NCBI GenBank assembly: GCA_959600045.1
Contig: CAUGKJ010000072.1
Span: 1 to 5,490, forward strand
DNA: 5,490 nucleotides
DNA from: an uncultured Haemophilus sp.
GTDB taxonomy: Bacteria > Pseudomonadota > Gammaproteobacteria > Enterobacterales > Pasteurellaceae
Reading direction: 5' to 3'
Shown in pieces: positions 1 through 5,465 of the stretch (its first letter is position 1; each line of letters begins with the position of its first letter). The position numbers were made by a program, and so were the translations under genes. Under the pieces are notes generated by a model. The model worked only from the letters and a program-made list of their open reading frames with translations, was not told the origin of the DNA and did not search any database.

Positions 1-9
1 AATAAAATT

Positions 10-30
10 CCCCTCTTTAGCAAAGAGGGG
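10..30 (-). terminator. Intrinsic terminator of the receptor/binding-protein unit
   Basis: A 9-bp perfect stem (CCCCTCTTT at 10-18 against AAAGAGGGG at 22-30) closes a 3-nt loop. Read on the minus strand the hairpin is followed by AATTTTATT (9-1), a U-rich tail. It begins 23 nt past the stop codon of the binding-protein gene, so it should end that transcript. The bases just right of it (31-43) repeat part of the stem (a second AGGGGA), so an alternative pairing is possible and the whole may be a dispersed palindromic unit. On the plus strand there is no T tract, so it is probably one-directional. Confidence 0.85.
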
Positions 31-53
31 TTAGGGGAGATTTGTCAGCTACA

Positions 54-839
54 TTATTTTAACTGCTCATAAATCTTCTCCGCCCCTTGCCACACGCCGT
101 GATCGAAGCAATAGGTATATTTCATCGGGATGCTGACAAGCGGTTGGTTTTTGAAAAAATCTTGCAACATAGGGTGGTGCAGTAATTCGGCTTGTGCATT
201 GTAACCTTGTTTATCAGTCAGTGAAATGAGCACATTCGGTTGGCTTAAAATCACTTTTTCTAACGAGAAATTTTGTGAGGTAAGAGGTGTTTTTAACGGT
301 GTTAATCCGAGTAAATTTAACAGCACAGGATATTGCGGATAATAACTCTCTACCACACCGGTCTCTGACAAAATCAGTGTGTCAGTAAGCGGTCGATTTA
401 AGTGAAAGTTTTGTGATTTGAGTTTTGTTACTAAATCAGCCGCCTTTTGCTCATTCCCCAGTTGTTTGCCTAATTCTAGAATCAGCGTAAATAATTCATC
501 AGGCGTTTGTGGGCTGTCGTTAATGGGAATAATCTTCACACCTAGCTTTTTCAGCTCTGCAACTAATTGTGGATAAAAAATTTCGTTAATCAGAATCGTT
601 TTATCCAAATAGGGCAATAATTCCGTTAATTGCGGTTCTAGTACAGGTTTGTCGGTATTGATTTTGTCTAACATCATCAACGGATTTTTCGAATAAGGCG
701 ATTGAGCAGCAATTTGCGAAGGCTCAGCCAATTCAATGAGTAATCTGTCGCTACAAAGCGTGAGCGAGACAAATTGTTCCGAAGCCTGAGCGGTAAACGG
801 AAGGAAAAGTGCGGTTAAAATTAAGCGAGTTTTTTGCAT
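54..839 (-). CDS. Periplasmic substrate-binding protein of an ABC importer (BtuF/FhuD-like)
   Basis: This is a 261-residue secreted protein that probably binds a corrinoid, ferric siderophore or similar chelate in the periplasm and delivers it to an inner-membrane ABC permease. Residues 1-19 form a signal peptide (basic Lys-Thr-Arg, hydrophobic LILTALFLPF, cleavage after AQA). The mature protein opens with VSLTLCSDRLLIELAEP (24-40), which matches the SLNLCTDQLLLALADP-type signature of a class III binding-protein family often found beside TonB receptors. A long central helix (about 118-145) would link the two lobes. Cys29 and Cys244 are the only cysteines and may form a disulfide. The start is fixed by the signal peptide and by an in-frame TAG at 857-855. 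There is no recognisable Shine-Dalgarno sequence. It lies 73 nt downstream of the receptor gene, with a terminator in between. The ligand cannot be told from sequence. No cognate permease or ATPase is in the window. Confidence 0.82.
   Translation of the reverse strand: MQKTRLILTALFLPFTAQASEQFVSLTLCSDRLLIELAEPSQIAAQSPYSKNPLMMLDKINTDKPVLEPQLTELLPYLDKTILINEIFYPQLVAELKKLGVKIIPINDSPQTPDELFTLILELGKQLGNEQKAADLVTKLKSQNFHLNRPLTDTLILSETGVVESYYPQYPVLLNLLGLTPLKTPLTSQNFSLEKVILSQPNVLISLTDKQGYNAQAELLHHPMLQDFFKNQPLVSIPMKYTYCFDHGVWQGAEKIYEQLK
136..144 (+). repeat. Actinobacillus-type uptake signal core (ACAAGCGGT)
   Basis: ACAAGCGGT is the 9-base core of the uptake signal used by the Actinobacillus pleuropneumoniae/Mannheimia branch of the Pasteurellaceae, followed by T instead of the preferred C. 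It lies within the binding-protein gene. A second partial match (AAGCGGTC, 387-394) is in the same gene. The other signals in this window are of the Haemophilus type, so this copy may be coincidence or a trace of exchange. Confidence 0.4.
807..815 (+). repeat. Haemophilus-type DNA uptake signal sequence (USS)
   Basis: A perfect AAGTGCGGT core, preceded by AA and followed by T, AAAATTA, six bases, then TTTTTT, which fits the extended USS with two A/T blocks about one helical turn apart. It marks DNA for uptake by competent Pasteurellaceae. It lies inside the signal-peptide part of the binding-protein gene, where its complement encodes Thr-Ala-Leu-Phe. Confidence 0.88.
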
Positions 840-842
840 ATA

Positions 843-861
843 GATAATGATACGCTACGCC
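843..861. promoter_or_regulatory. Possible half Fur box before the binding-protein gene
   Basis: GATAATGATA at 843-852 is identical to the first ten bases of the classical 19-bp Fur consensus, but the remaining nine bases match poorly (about 12 of 19 overall). It sits 4-22 nt upstream of the binding-protein start codon, where bound repressor would block initiation from a nearby promoter. Iron control would suit a chelate-binding protein. The match is partial and no convincing -35/-10 pair is visible, so this remains a weak call. Confidence 0.3.
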
Positions 862-874
862 ATCAAGAATGTAA

Positions 875-897
875 AAAGGCGTGCTAAGCACGCCCTT
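875..897 (-). terminator. Intrinsic terminator between receptor and binding-protein genes
   Basis: GGCGTGC (878-884) and GCACGCC (888-894) form a perfect 7-bp GC-rich stem with a 3-nt loop. On the minus strand it can extend by a G-U and two A-U pairs, and it is followed by five T residues (877-873). It lies 15 nt past the receptor stop codon. The form is that of a strong intrinsic terminator for the receptor transcript. It would limit or uncouple expression of the binding-protein gene just downstream. On the plus strand the trailing sequence is CTTGTT, so termination in that direction would be weak. Confidence 0.82.
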
Positions 898-912
898 GTT
901 AGTGAGTAATAA

Positions 913-2892
913 TTAGAACGATCCTTTCAACCCAACGTAAACATTACGTCCTTCTTGGCCATAGCCCAGTACGTTTTCATATTTTTTATTGAATACGTTG
1001 TTAAGGTTCGCATAAATCGTCAAGCTATCCGCTACTTTGTAGTTCACGCCTAAGTTTGCCAAGGTGTAAGATGGCATTTTTACGCGTTTTTGTGCGTATG
1101 GATAAACACTTTGGAAATAGGTATCAAAACGTTTGCCAACATAAGAGACATTGATATCTGAACCTAATTTTTCAGTAATTTGATATGCTAAGCCTGCATT
1201 TGCTGTATTTTTCGGGCGTCGAATTAAAGCATCCCCTTCAGCACCTAATCTAGGTTCCCCATTTTTGATTTGTGTGTAGGTATAATTTACATAACCAGTC
1301 AACGCATCAGTGATTTTACCTTTATAAGCAACTTCAACGCCTCTTACTTTCGTTTTGCCTTTAACGTTAATCGCATGGGTTACATTTGTCGCAACTGGTT
1401 CGCTACTGATAAAGTTATTCACAATACGAGCGAAGTAAGTTACGTCTAAACTATGATTTTTATCAGTTGTTTCTAATAAGAAACCAACTTCTCCACCACG
1501 GCTTTTTTCAGGTTTTAAATCTGGATTTCCAACCCAAGTAATTGTAGGAGTGTACGAAGACGTTGATGTACCGTAACCGTAAAGTTCCACAAAATTTGGA
1601 TTATGGACAGCAGTACCAAAACTTGCATGGACTTTTACGTTTTCAGATAAACGGTAAGCACCTGCGATACGGCTAGTAAAAGTGTTTTTAAAATTATCAC
1701 TATCTGTAAAACGCCCACTTAAAGAAAAACTGTGATCATCTTCTGTAAATAAGCGGTATTCTGTGGCGATACTTTTTTCAATTAATTTTTGTTCTTTGAA
1801 TATTGAATAAGAAGATTGGGCTTCATAATGTGATTTTTGATATTCACTTAATACACTTACACCTTGTTTTAAATAGCCTTCACGATCAAAGTTAATATCA
1901 AGTTGATAATTTGCATTGAGTTTTTTCCAATCACGAGTGTATGGGGATGTACTTACATAATCATAATCATTTTTGATATGGCTAACACTAGCTTTATGCT
2001 TAAATAGCTCTTGATCGTTGCCTACATAACCACTTAATTTTAAGGTAGTTTCACGTGTACGGAAAAAGTCTTTATCTGTCGCTTCACTAAATAATGATGT
2101 ATCATTCTTGGTCGTTTGTGAAGAGTGTGATGCTAAGACCTCTATGCCTTTATTATTATCATCATAGCCTAAGCGTAATGAGCCATTGTCGCGATGGAAT
2201 CCATCACGCTCAATTGCTCCACCTGTTTGAATTGACGTACCGTCCAGTGCTCTATAATTGAATTTATCTTTGCTCAATACAGAAATTCCAGTTGTACGAT
2301 GGCTATCTCCATGGAGAGCATAATAGAAGCCGTTTTGATAGCCTGAAATAGTAGCCGATGCATCACGTGTGCGGTGAGATCCCAATCCTAAATCAAAATC
2401 AATATTGAAAGGTTTGTCTTTATATAGGCCACTTTTGGTTGTGATGTAAACTACACCGCCAATCGCATCACTTCCCCAAAGTGCAGATTGTTCACCTCGT
2501 AGTACTTCAATACGCTCAATATTGCTTAGTGTTAATCCTCCAAAATCAAAACCATCATTAACAGGATTCATTTTCACACCATCAATCACAACAACGGTAT
2601 GATTAGATTCAGCTCCGCGTAAGAATAAACTGGTTACAGCACCACGACCTCCAGTTGCTCCCATTGCTACGCCAGGTACGGTTTTTAACACATCATTCAC
2701 ATAAGTAGCATTACGTTCTGAAAAGTCTTTCTCAGTTAAAACAGTAACAGATGAAGCGGTTTGATCTTGGTTTACTGGAGTGGCGTAAGCTGAATAAACA
2801 TGAATGGGTTCAAGTTGAATTTCTTTTTCCTCAGCCGCAGCTAATGCTGGAATTGCTAATAAAATCGCTGAAGTAATCACATTTTTTTTCAT
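913..2892 (-). CDS. TonB-dependent outer-membrane receptor, BtuB-like
   Basis: This 659-residue outer-membrane gated barrel would take up a scarce ligand using energy from TonB-ExbBD. Residues 1-20 are a signal peptide (MKKN, hydrophobic core, ALAAA before Glu-Glu). A TonB-box-like segment follows at about 28-34 (EPIHVYS). The plug (about 43-155) has NDVLKTVPGV, LRGAESNH, VVIDGVKMN and LRGEQSALWGSDAIGGVV, the order and wording seen in BtuB. The rest is a 22-strand barrel pattern with NPDLKPEKS and a terminal NVYVGLKGSF ending in Phe, as outer-membrane proteins do. It is about 45 residues longer than E. coli BtuB, and the extra length is mostly in barrel loops. A GGGGA Shine-Dalgarno sequence (2904-2900) lies 7 nt before ATG. 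The partner binding-protein gene follows. Corrinoid is the best guess for the ligand, but iron chelates or heme cannot be excluded. The gene looks intact. Confidence 0.9.
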   Translation of the reverse strand: MKKNVITSAILLAIPALAAAEEKEIQLEPIHVYSAYATPVNQDQTASSVTVLTEKDFSERNATYVNDVLKTVPGVAMGATGGRGAVTSLFLRGAESNHTVVVIDGVKMNPVNDGFDFGGLTLSNIERIEVLRGEQSALWGSDAIGGVVYITTKSGLYKDKPFNIDFDLGLGSHRTRDASATISGYQNGFYYALHGDSHRTTGISVLSKDKFNYRALDGTSIQTGGAIERDGFHRDNGSLRLGYDDNNKGIEVLASHSSQTTKNDTSLFSEATDKDFFRTRETTLKLSGYVGNDQELFKHKASVSHIKNDYDYVSTSPYTRDWKKLNANYQLDINFDREGYLKQGVSVLSEYQKSHYEAQSSYSIFKEQKLIEKSIATEYRLFTEDDHSFSLSGRFTDSDNFKNTFTSRIAGAYRLSENVKVHASFGTAVHNPNFVELYGYGTSTSSYTPTITWVGNPDLKPEKSRGGEVGFLLETTDKNHSLDVTYFARIVNNFISSEPVATNVTHAINVKGKTKVRGVEVAYKGKITDALTGYVNYTYTQIKNGEPRLGAEGDALIRRPKNTANAGLAYQITEKLGSDINVSYVGKRFDTYFQSVYPYAQKRVKMPSYTLANLGVNYKVADSLTIYANLNNVFNKKYENVLGYGQEGRNVYVGLKGSF

Positions 2893-2925
2893 TTTAAAAT
2901 CCCCAGAATAAAAGTCTGTATAAAA

Positions 2926-2958
2926 GCGCCAGCAGTTTACACATTAGAGGCTTGGCGT
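2926..2958 (-). other. Stem-loop in the receptor leader
   Basis: CGCCA (2927-2931) pairs with TGGCG (2953-2957), extended by one G-U pair outside and possibly GC/GC inside across a bulge. The loop is about 17-21 nt. It lies 34-66 nt upstream of the receptor start codon and would be in its 5' untranslated region if transcription begins further upstream. There is no T tract after it. I do not see the conserved B12-box sequence of a cobalamin riboswitch. It may be a minor leader structure or chance pairing. Confidence 0.3.
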
Positions 2959-3038
2959 GCAAATCTCTCATGATGAAAATAACTCATAATCAAAATGAAT
3001 GAAATTTAAGAGAAATAAAAAATTTAAGGATTTTTCTG

Positions 3039-3047
3039 ACCGCACTT
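3039..3047 (-). repeat. Haemophilus-type DNA uptake signal sequence (USS)
   Basis: ACCGCACTT, the complement of the AAGTGCGGT core. On the minus strand it continues C, AGAAAAA, six bases, AATTTTT, matching the extended USS with both A/T blocks. It is intergenic, just upstream of the glyQ promoter candidate. No facing copy is close enough to form the inverted USS pair that acts as a terminator. Confidence 0.88.
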
Positions 3048-3054
3048 TTTCGCC

Positions 3055-3083
3055 TTTATCCGCCTTATAGTTTCAAGTATAAT
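3055..3083 (+). promoter_or_regulatory. Sigma-70 promoter candidate for glyQ
   Basis: A perfect -10 hexamer TATAAT (3078-3083) is preceded at 17 nt by a weak -35 (TTTATC, 3055-3060). A start near 3090 would give a leader of about 30 nt. The AT-rich block at 3000-3035 could act as an UP element. The leader before the ATG (ATTAAAAAAATT) has no clear Shine-Dalgarno sequence, so initiation probably relies on an unstructured A-rich leader. Confidence 0.65.
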
Positions 3084-3119
3084 GCCTGTATTTTTCATCA
3101 CATTGTTATTAAAAAAATT

Positions 3120-4028
3120 ATGAGTACAAAATTCAACGTAAAAACATTCCAAGGTATGATTTTAGCCTTGCAAGAATATTGGGCAAATCAAGGTTGTACC
3201 GTTGTTCAACCTTTTGATATGGAAGTGGGCGCAGGAACCTCTCACCCAATGACTGCATTACGCGCATTAGGCCCTGAGCCGATGGCATTTGCTTATGTGC
3301 AACCTTCACGTCGTCCGACCGATGGTCGCTATGGCGAAAACCCAAACCGCTTACAACATTACTACCAATTCCAAGTGGTGATTAAACCGTCTCCAGATAA
3401 CATTCAAGAACTCTATTTAGGTTCCCTTGAAATGCTCGGTTTCGATCCAACACAGAACGATATTCGTTTCGTGGAAGATAACTGGGAAAACCCAACTTTA
3501 GGTGCTTGGGGTTTAGGCTGGGAAGTGTGGTTAAACGGTATGGAAGTGACCCAATTTACCTATTTCCAACAAGTGGGTGGCTTAGAATGTAAACCGGTAA
3601 CAGGTGAAGTGACCTATGGTTTAGAGCGTTTAGCAATGTACATTCAAGGCGTAGATTCTGTGTATGACTTAGTTTGGTCTGACGGCCCGCTTGGCAAAAC
3701 CACTTACGGTGATGTATTCCATCAAAATGAAGTAGAGCAATCAACTTACAACTTTGAATACGCCGATACCGATTTCTTATTCTACTGCTTCGATCAATAC
3801 GAAAAAGAAGCGAAAAGCTTATTAGAATTAGAACGTCCGTTACCATTGCCAGCTTACGAACGCATTTTAAAAGCAGCGCACAGCTTCAACTTGTTAGATG
3901 CACGTAAAGCAATTTCGGTCACAGAACGTCAACGCTATATTTTACGTATTCGTGCATTAACTAAAGGCGTGGCTGAAGCGTACTATGCGAGCCGTGAAGC
4001 CTTAGGTTTCCCTGGTTGTAAAAAATAA
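3120..4028 (+). CDS. glyQ: Glycyl-tRNA synthetase alpha subunit
   Basis: This is the catalytic subunit of the bacterial alpha2-beta2 glycyl-tRNA synthetase, which activates glycine with ATP and charges tRNA-Gly in the cytoplasm; the beta subunit (GlyS) supplies tRNA recognition. At 302 residues it is full length (303 in E. coli). It is recognised along its whole length: [17 protein letters not shown] (10-26), [20 protein letters not shown] (35-54), the class II motif 2 region with [20 protein letters not shown] (63-82), [17 protein letters not shown] (121-137), the motif 3 region with [10 protein letters not shown] (165-174), and a C-terminal helical part containing [20 protein letters not shown]. 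The start matches the family's N-terminus. It is the first gene of a plus-strand run, diverges from the receptor gene, and has no terminator after it. glyS is not next to it. Confidence 0.98.
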   Translation: MSTKFNVKTFQGMILALQEYWANQGCTVVQPFDMEVGAGTSHPMTALRALGPEPMAFAYVQPSRRPTDGRYGENPNRLQHYYQFQVVIKPSPDNIQELYLGSLEMLGFDPTQNDIRFVEDNWENPTLGAWGLGWEVWLNGMEVTQFTYFQQVGGLECKPVTGEVTYGLERLAMYIQGVDSVYDLVWSDGPLGKTTYGDVFHQNEVEQSTYNFEYADTDFLFYCFDQYEKEAKSLLELERPLPLPAYERILKAAHSFNLLDARKAISVTERQRYILRIRALTKGVAEAYYASREALGFPGCKK

Positions 4029-4039
4029 GGCGAAAAATG

Positions 4040-4048
4040 ACCGCACTT
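4040..4048 (-). repeat. Haemophilus-type DNA uptake signal sequence (USS)
   Basis: ACCGCACTT, the complement of AAGTGCGGT. On the minus strand it continues C, ATTTTT, six bases, ATTTTTT, matching the extended USS. It begins 12 nt after the glyQ stop codon. It is a single copy without an inverted partner, so it should not terminate transcription of the operon. Confidence 0.88.
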
Positions 4049-4050
4049 TA

Positions 4051-4082
4051 AGCATTAACCCAATGAAGCATCAACCCAATGA
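4051..4082 (+). repeat. 16-bp tandem duplication between glyQ and the next gene
   Basis: AGCATTAACCCAATGA (4051-4066) is followed immediately by AGCATCAACCCAATGA (4067-4082), identical at 15 of 16 positions (T/C at the sixth base). It lies 4 nt before the Shine-Dalgarno sequence of the downstream gene and directly after a USS. It looks like a recent slippage duplication of the spacer. It lengthens the intergenic leader but does not disturb either coding frame. Confidence 0.85.
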
Positions 4083-4094
4083 TATAAGGAGAAA

Positions 4095-4748
4095 ATGATG
4101 AAAGATTTTCAATACCCAGATGATATCTACACGGAAGCAGAAACCGATCCTAATACGCTCGCGAATTTAGGCCCATTGGCTAGATTAGCGGGTGTTTGGG
4201 AAGGTAAGCGTGGTGTGGATATCAACCCGAAAGCAGAAGGGCCAGAAAAAGATCCTTATATCGAGCGTTACGAAGCCCATCCAACGGATGCGCAAACCAA
4301 TGGTCCGCAACTCTATTATGGATTACGCTATCACACCCATATTGTACAACCAGGCGAAGTGGAGACGTTCCACGATCAAGTGGGCTATTGGTTATGGGAG
4401 CCTGAAACAGGCAATATTTTATTAACAGGCAGCATTCCACGTGGCCAAGCGTTTATTGCTGTCGGTAATGCACCGGCTGATGCGAAAGAGTTTACGGTAA
4501 AAGCAGTACGAGGTTCACTAACAAACGGTATTATTTCGAATCCGTTCTTAGAGCGTTCATTTACCACGGAAAGTTTTGAAATGACGGTAAAATTCCATGA
4601 TGATGGCTCTTGGTCATACGATCAAACCACAACCATGATTATCCCGAATTATGATGCGCCATTTGAACATCGCGATCGTAACCGTTTAACGAAAATTGCT
4701 GAGCCGAAATTAAATCCAACTGCGGTAGCAGAACAAGGAGGTGAATAA
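4095..4748 (+). CDS. Nitrobindin/FABP-like heme-binding beta-barrel protein
   Basis: This cytoplasmic protein of 217 residues has no signal peptide or membrane segment. The pattern resembles the THAP4/nitrobindin (DUF1794) beta-barrel family: GVWEGKRG (33-40) fits the opening GxWxGxG motif, HDQVGYWLWEPETGNILLTG (93-112) has the paired strands and turn expected next, SIPRGQAF (113-120) fits the following strand, and strand-rich sequence continues to FEHRDRNRLTK (190-200), where His192 is a candidate for the heme-ligating histidine. Such proteins bind ferric heme and react with NO or peroxynitrite; heme binding here is inferred, not seen. Two ATGs lie in tandem. The Shine-Dalgarno AAGGAG (4086-4091) is 3 nt from the first and 6 nt from the second, so 4098 (216 residues) is the likelier start. 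The stop codon overlaps the glutaredoxin-like gene by one base, which suggests coupled translation. Confidence 0.72.
   Translation: MMKDFQYPDDIYTEAETDPNTLANLGPLARLAGVWEGKRGVDINPKAEGPEKDPYIERYEAHPTDAQTNGPQLYYGLRYHTHIVQPGEVETFHDQVGYWLWEPETGNILLTGSIPRGQAFIAVGNAPADAKEFTVKAVRGSLTNGIISNPFLERSFTTESFEMTVKFHDDGSWSYDQTTTMIIPNYDAPFEHRDRNRLTKIAEPKLNPTAVAEQGGE
4735..4744 (+). promoter_or_regulatory. Very strong Shine-Dalgarno sequence inside the preceding gene
   Basis: AAGGAGGTGA is a near-complete match to the anti-Shine-Dalgarno end of 16S rRNA. It lies in the last codons of the beta-barrel gene and fixes the ATG at 4748 (6 nt after GGAGG). It encodes the terminal Gln-Gly-Gly-Glu of the upstream protein. 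It predicts efficient translation of the small glutaredoxin-like protein. Confidence 0.85.
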
Positions 4749-5005
4749 TGAAACCCATTCTTTATTATGCGGCAGATTGCCCTGATACTGCGCCATTTGT
4801 GGCAGAGTTAAAACGCTTGGGCGTGGATTATGAGTCAGTGGAAGTACTATCTTCTATCCCGAATTTGAAACAATGGTTACGCTTGCGTGATCGTCACGCC
4901 GCATTTGATGATGCAAAAGCACAAGGCTATGCGGGCTTTCCGGCGTTATTGTTAGATGACGACCGTGTTATTTTGGATGAATCCAAATTAAAAGAGATTT
5001 TTTAA
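4748..5005 (+). CDS. Glutaredoxin-related protein, monothiol type
   Basis: An 85-residue cytoplasmic thioredoxin-fold protein, usual length for a small glutaredoxin. The first strand (PILYYAA) leads to Cys11-Pro-Asp-Thr14, the active-site position at the start of helix 1. Cys11 is the only cysteine, so it cannot form the CxxC dithiol and should act as a monothiol enzyme with glutathione or in Fe-S/thiol handling. GFPALLLDDD (63-72) supplies the cis-proline (Pro65) and the following strand; a C-terminal helix (about 77-85) ends the fold. The sequence resembles the glutaredoxin-related group COG4545, whose role is not settled. It starts inside the stop codon of the beta-barrel gene (TAATG) with a very strong ribosome-binding site, and the membrane-protein gene follows after 4 nt. 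Confidence 0.82.
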   Translation: MKPILYYAADCPDTAPFVAELKRLGVDYESVEVLSSIPNLKQWLRLRDRHAAFDDAKAQGYAGFPALLLDDDRVILDESKLKEIF

Positions 5006-5009
5006 AGTA

Positions 5010-5456
5010 ATGAAGAAAGTCGGGTTTTGGCAATTTTTATTTAAAATTGGCGATGATTATTTAATGTTTTTACGTAACTTAACGCCAGCAGTGTTATTTT
5101 TATCACTGGCATTATTTATGTTTTCTGAGCTGGATTGGCGGCATTGGGAGTGGAGTGATGTACCAGTGCTGTTTTTATGCTTAGCTTCAGGATTTATTGC
5201 ACTCAGCGTAATGGCAATCAATACCGTCGCTTTTGTACGTAAGATGCTGAAAACCTTAAGAACACTGAGTGGAGAGAGCGAACTTGATGAAAATATTGGT
5301 ACGCTCGCATTATTTAAAATGCTCTGGCGGGAAAGCAACAGTAAACAGTTAATCTTTTTTGCGGTAGTCAATATTGTTGCGGTATTTATGGTGTTAGTTT
5401 ACGGCACCAAATATGCATTGAATTTTTATAGCTCGATTTCAACATTAAATGATTAG
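5010..5456 (+). CDS. Small inner-membrane protein of unknown function, three helices
   Basis: I do not recognise a named family. The 148-residue protein has a short amphipathic N-terminus (MKKVGFWQFLFKIGDDY), then three likely membrane helices at about 23-41, 51-76 and 113-133. Between helices 2 and 3 is a charged loop of about 35 residues (VRKMLKTLRTLSGESELDENIG and on); by the positive-inside rule its Arg/Lys-rich start (77-84) is cytoplasmic, placing the N-terminus outside and the C-terminus outside, though the basic N-terminus argues the other way, so topology is uncertain. It begins 4 nt after the glutaredoxin-like gene with only a poor Shine-Dalgarno sequence, which suggests translational coupling. 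No cysteines or catalytic motif stand out. Its place in the run suggests shared transcription with glyQ. Confidence 0.75.
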   Translation: MKKVGFWQFLFKIGDDYLMFLRNLTPAVLFLSLALFMFSELDWRHWEWSDVPVLFLCLASGFIALSVMAINTVAFVRKMLKTLRTLSGESELDENIGTLALFKMLWRESNSKQLIFFAVVNIVAVFMVLVYGTKYALNFYSSISTLND

Positions 5457-5465
5457 GTCTCGAAT

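Noticed and set aside
913..2892. Phase variation of the receptor by tetranucleotide repeats
   Set aside because: No run of tetranucleotide repeats such as CCAA was found in or before the gene; only the short A8 tract is present.
2893..3000. A cobalamin riboswitch upstream of the BtuB-like gene
   Set aside because: The minus strand lacks the conserved B12-box wording and the multi-helix layout, and there is little room for a full element of about 200 nt beside the glyQ promoter. Only one modest stem is visible.
3084..3119. A T-box or attenuator controlling glyQ
   Set aside because: The leader from the promoter candidate is only about 30 nt, with no hairpin or specifier loop, and T-boxes are characteristic of Gram-positive bacteria.
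3133..3846. Minus-strand open frames of 70 and 96 codons within glyQ
   Set aside because: They are antisense to a strongly conserved gene, have no family resemblance or ribosome-binding site, and are explained as shadows of glyQ codon use.
3039..4048. Inverted uptake-signal pairs acting as terminators
   Set aside because: The two minus-orientation copies are about 1 kb apart and the plus-orientation copy is over 2 kb away, so no pair can fold into a hairpin.
4192..4567. Open frames of 60-77 codons overlapping the beta-barrel gene on both strands
   Set aside because: They overlap a convincing coding frame with a strong Shine-Dalgarno sequence and have no signals of their own.
5057..5371. A 104-codon minus-strand frame opposite the membrane-protein gene
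   Set aside because: It is Ser/Asn/Lys-rich, typical of the reverse of an AT-rich membrane-protein gene, and lies against the direction of a tight operon.
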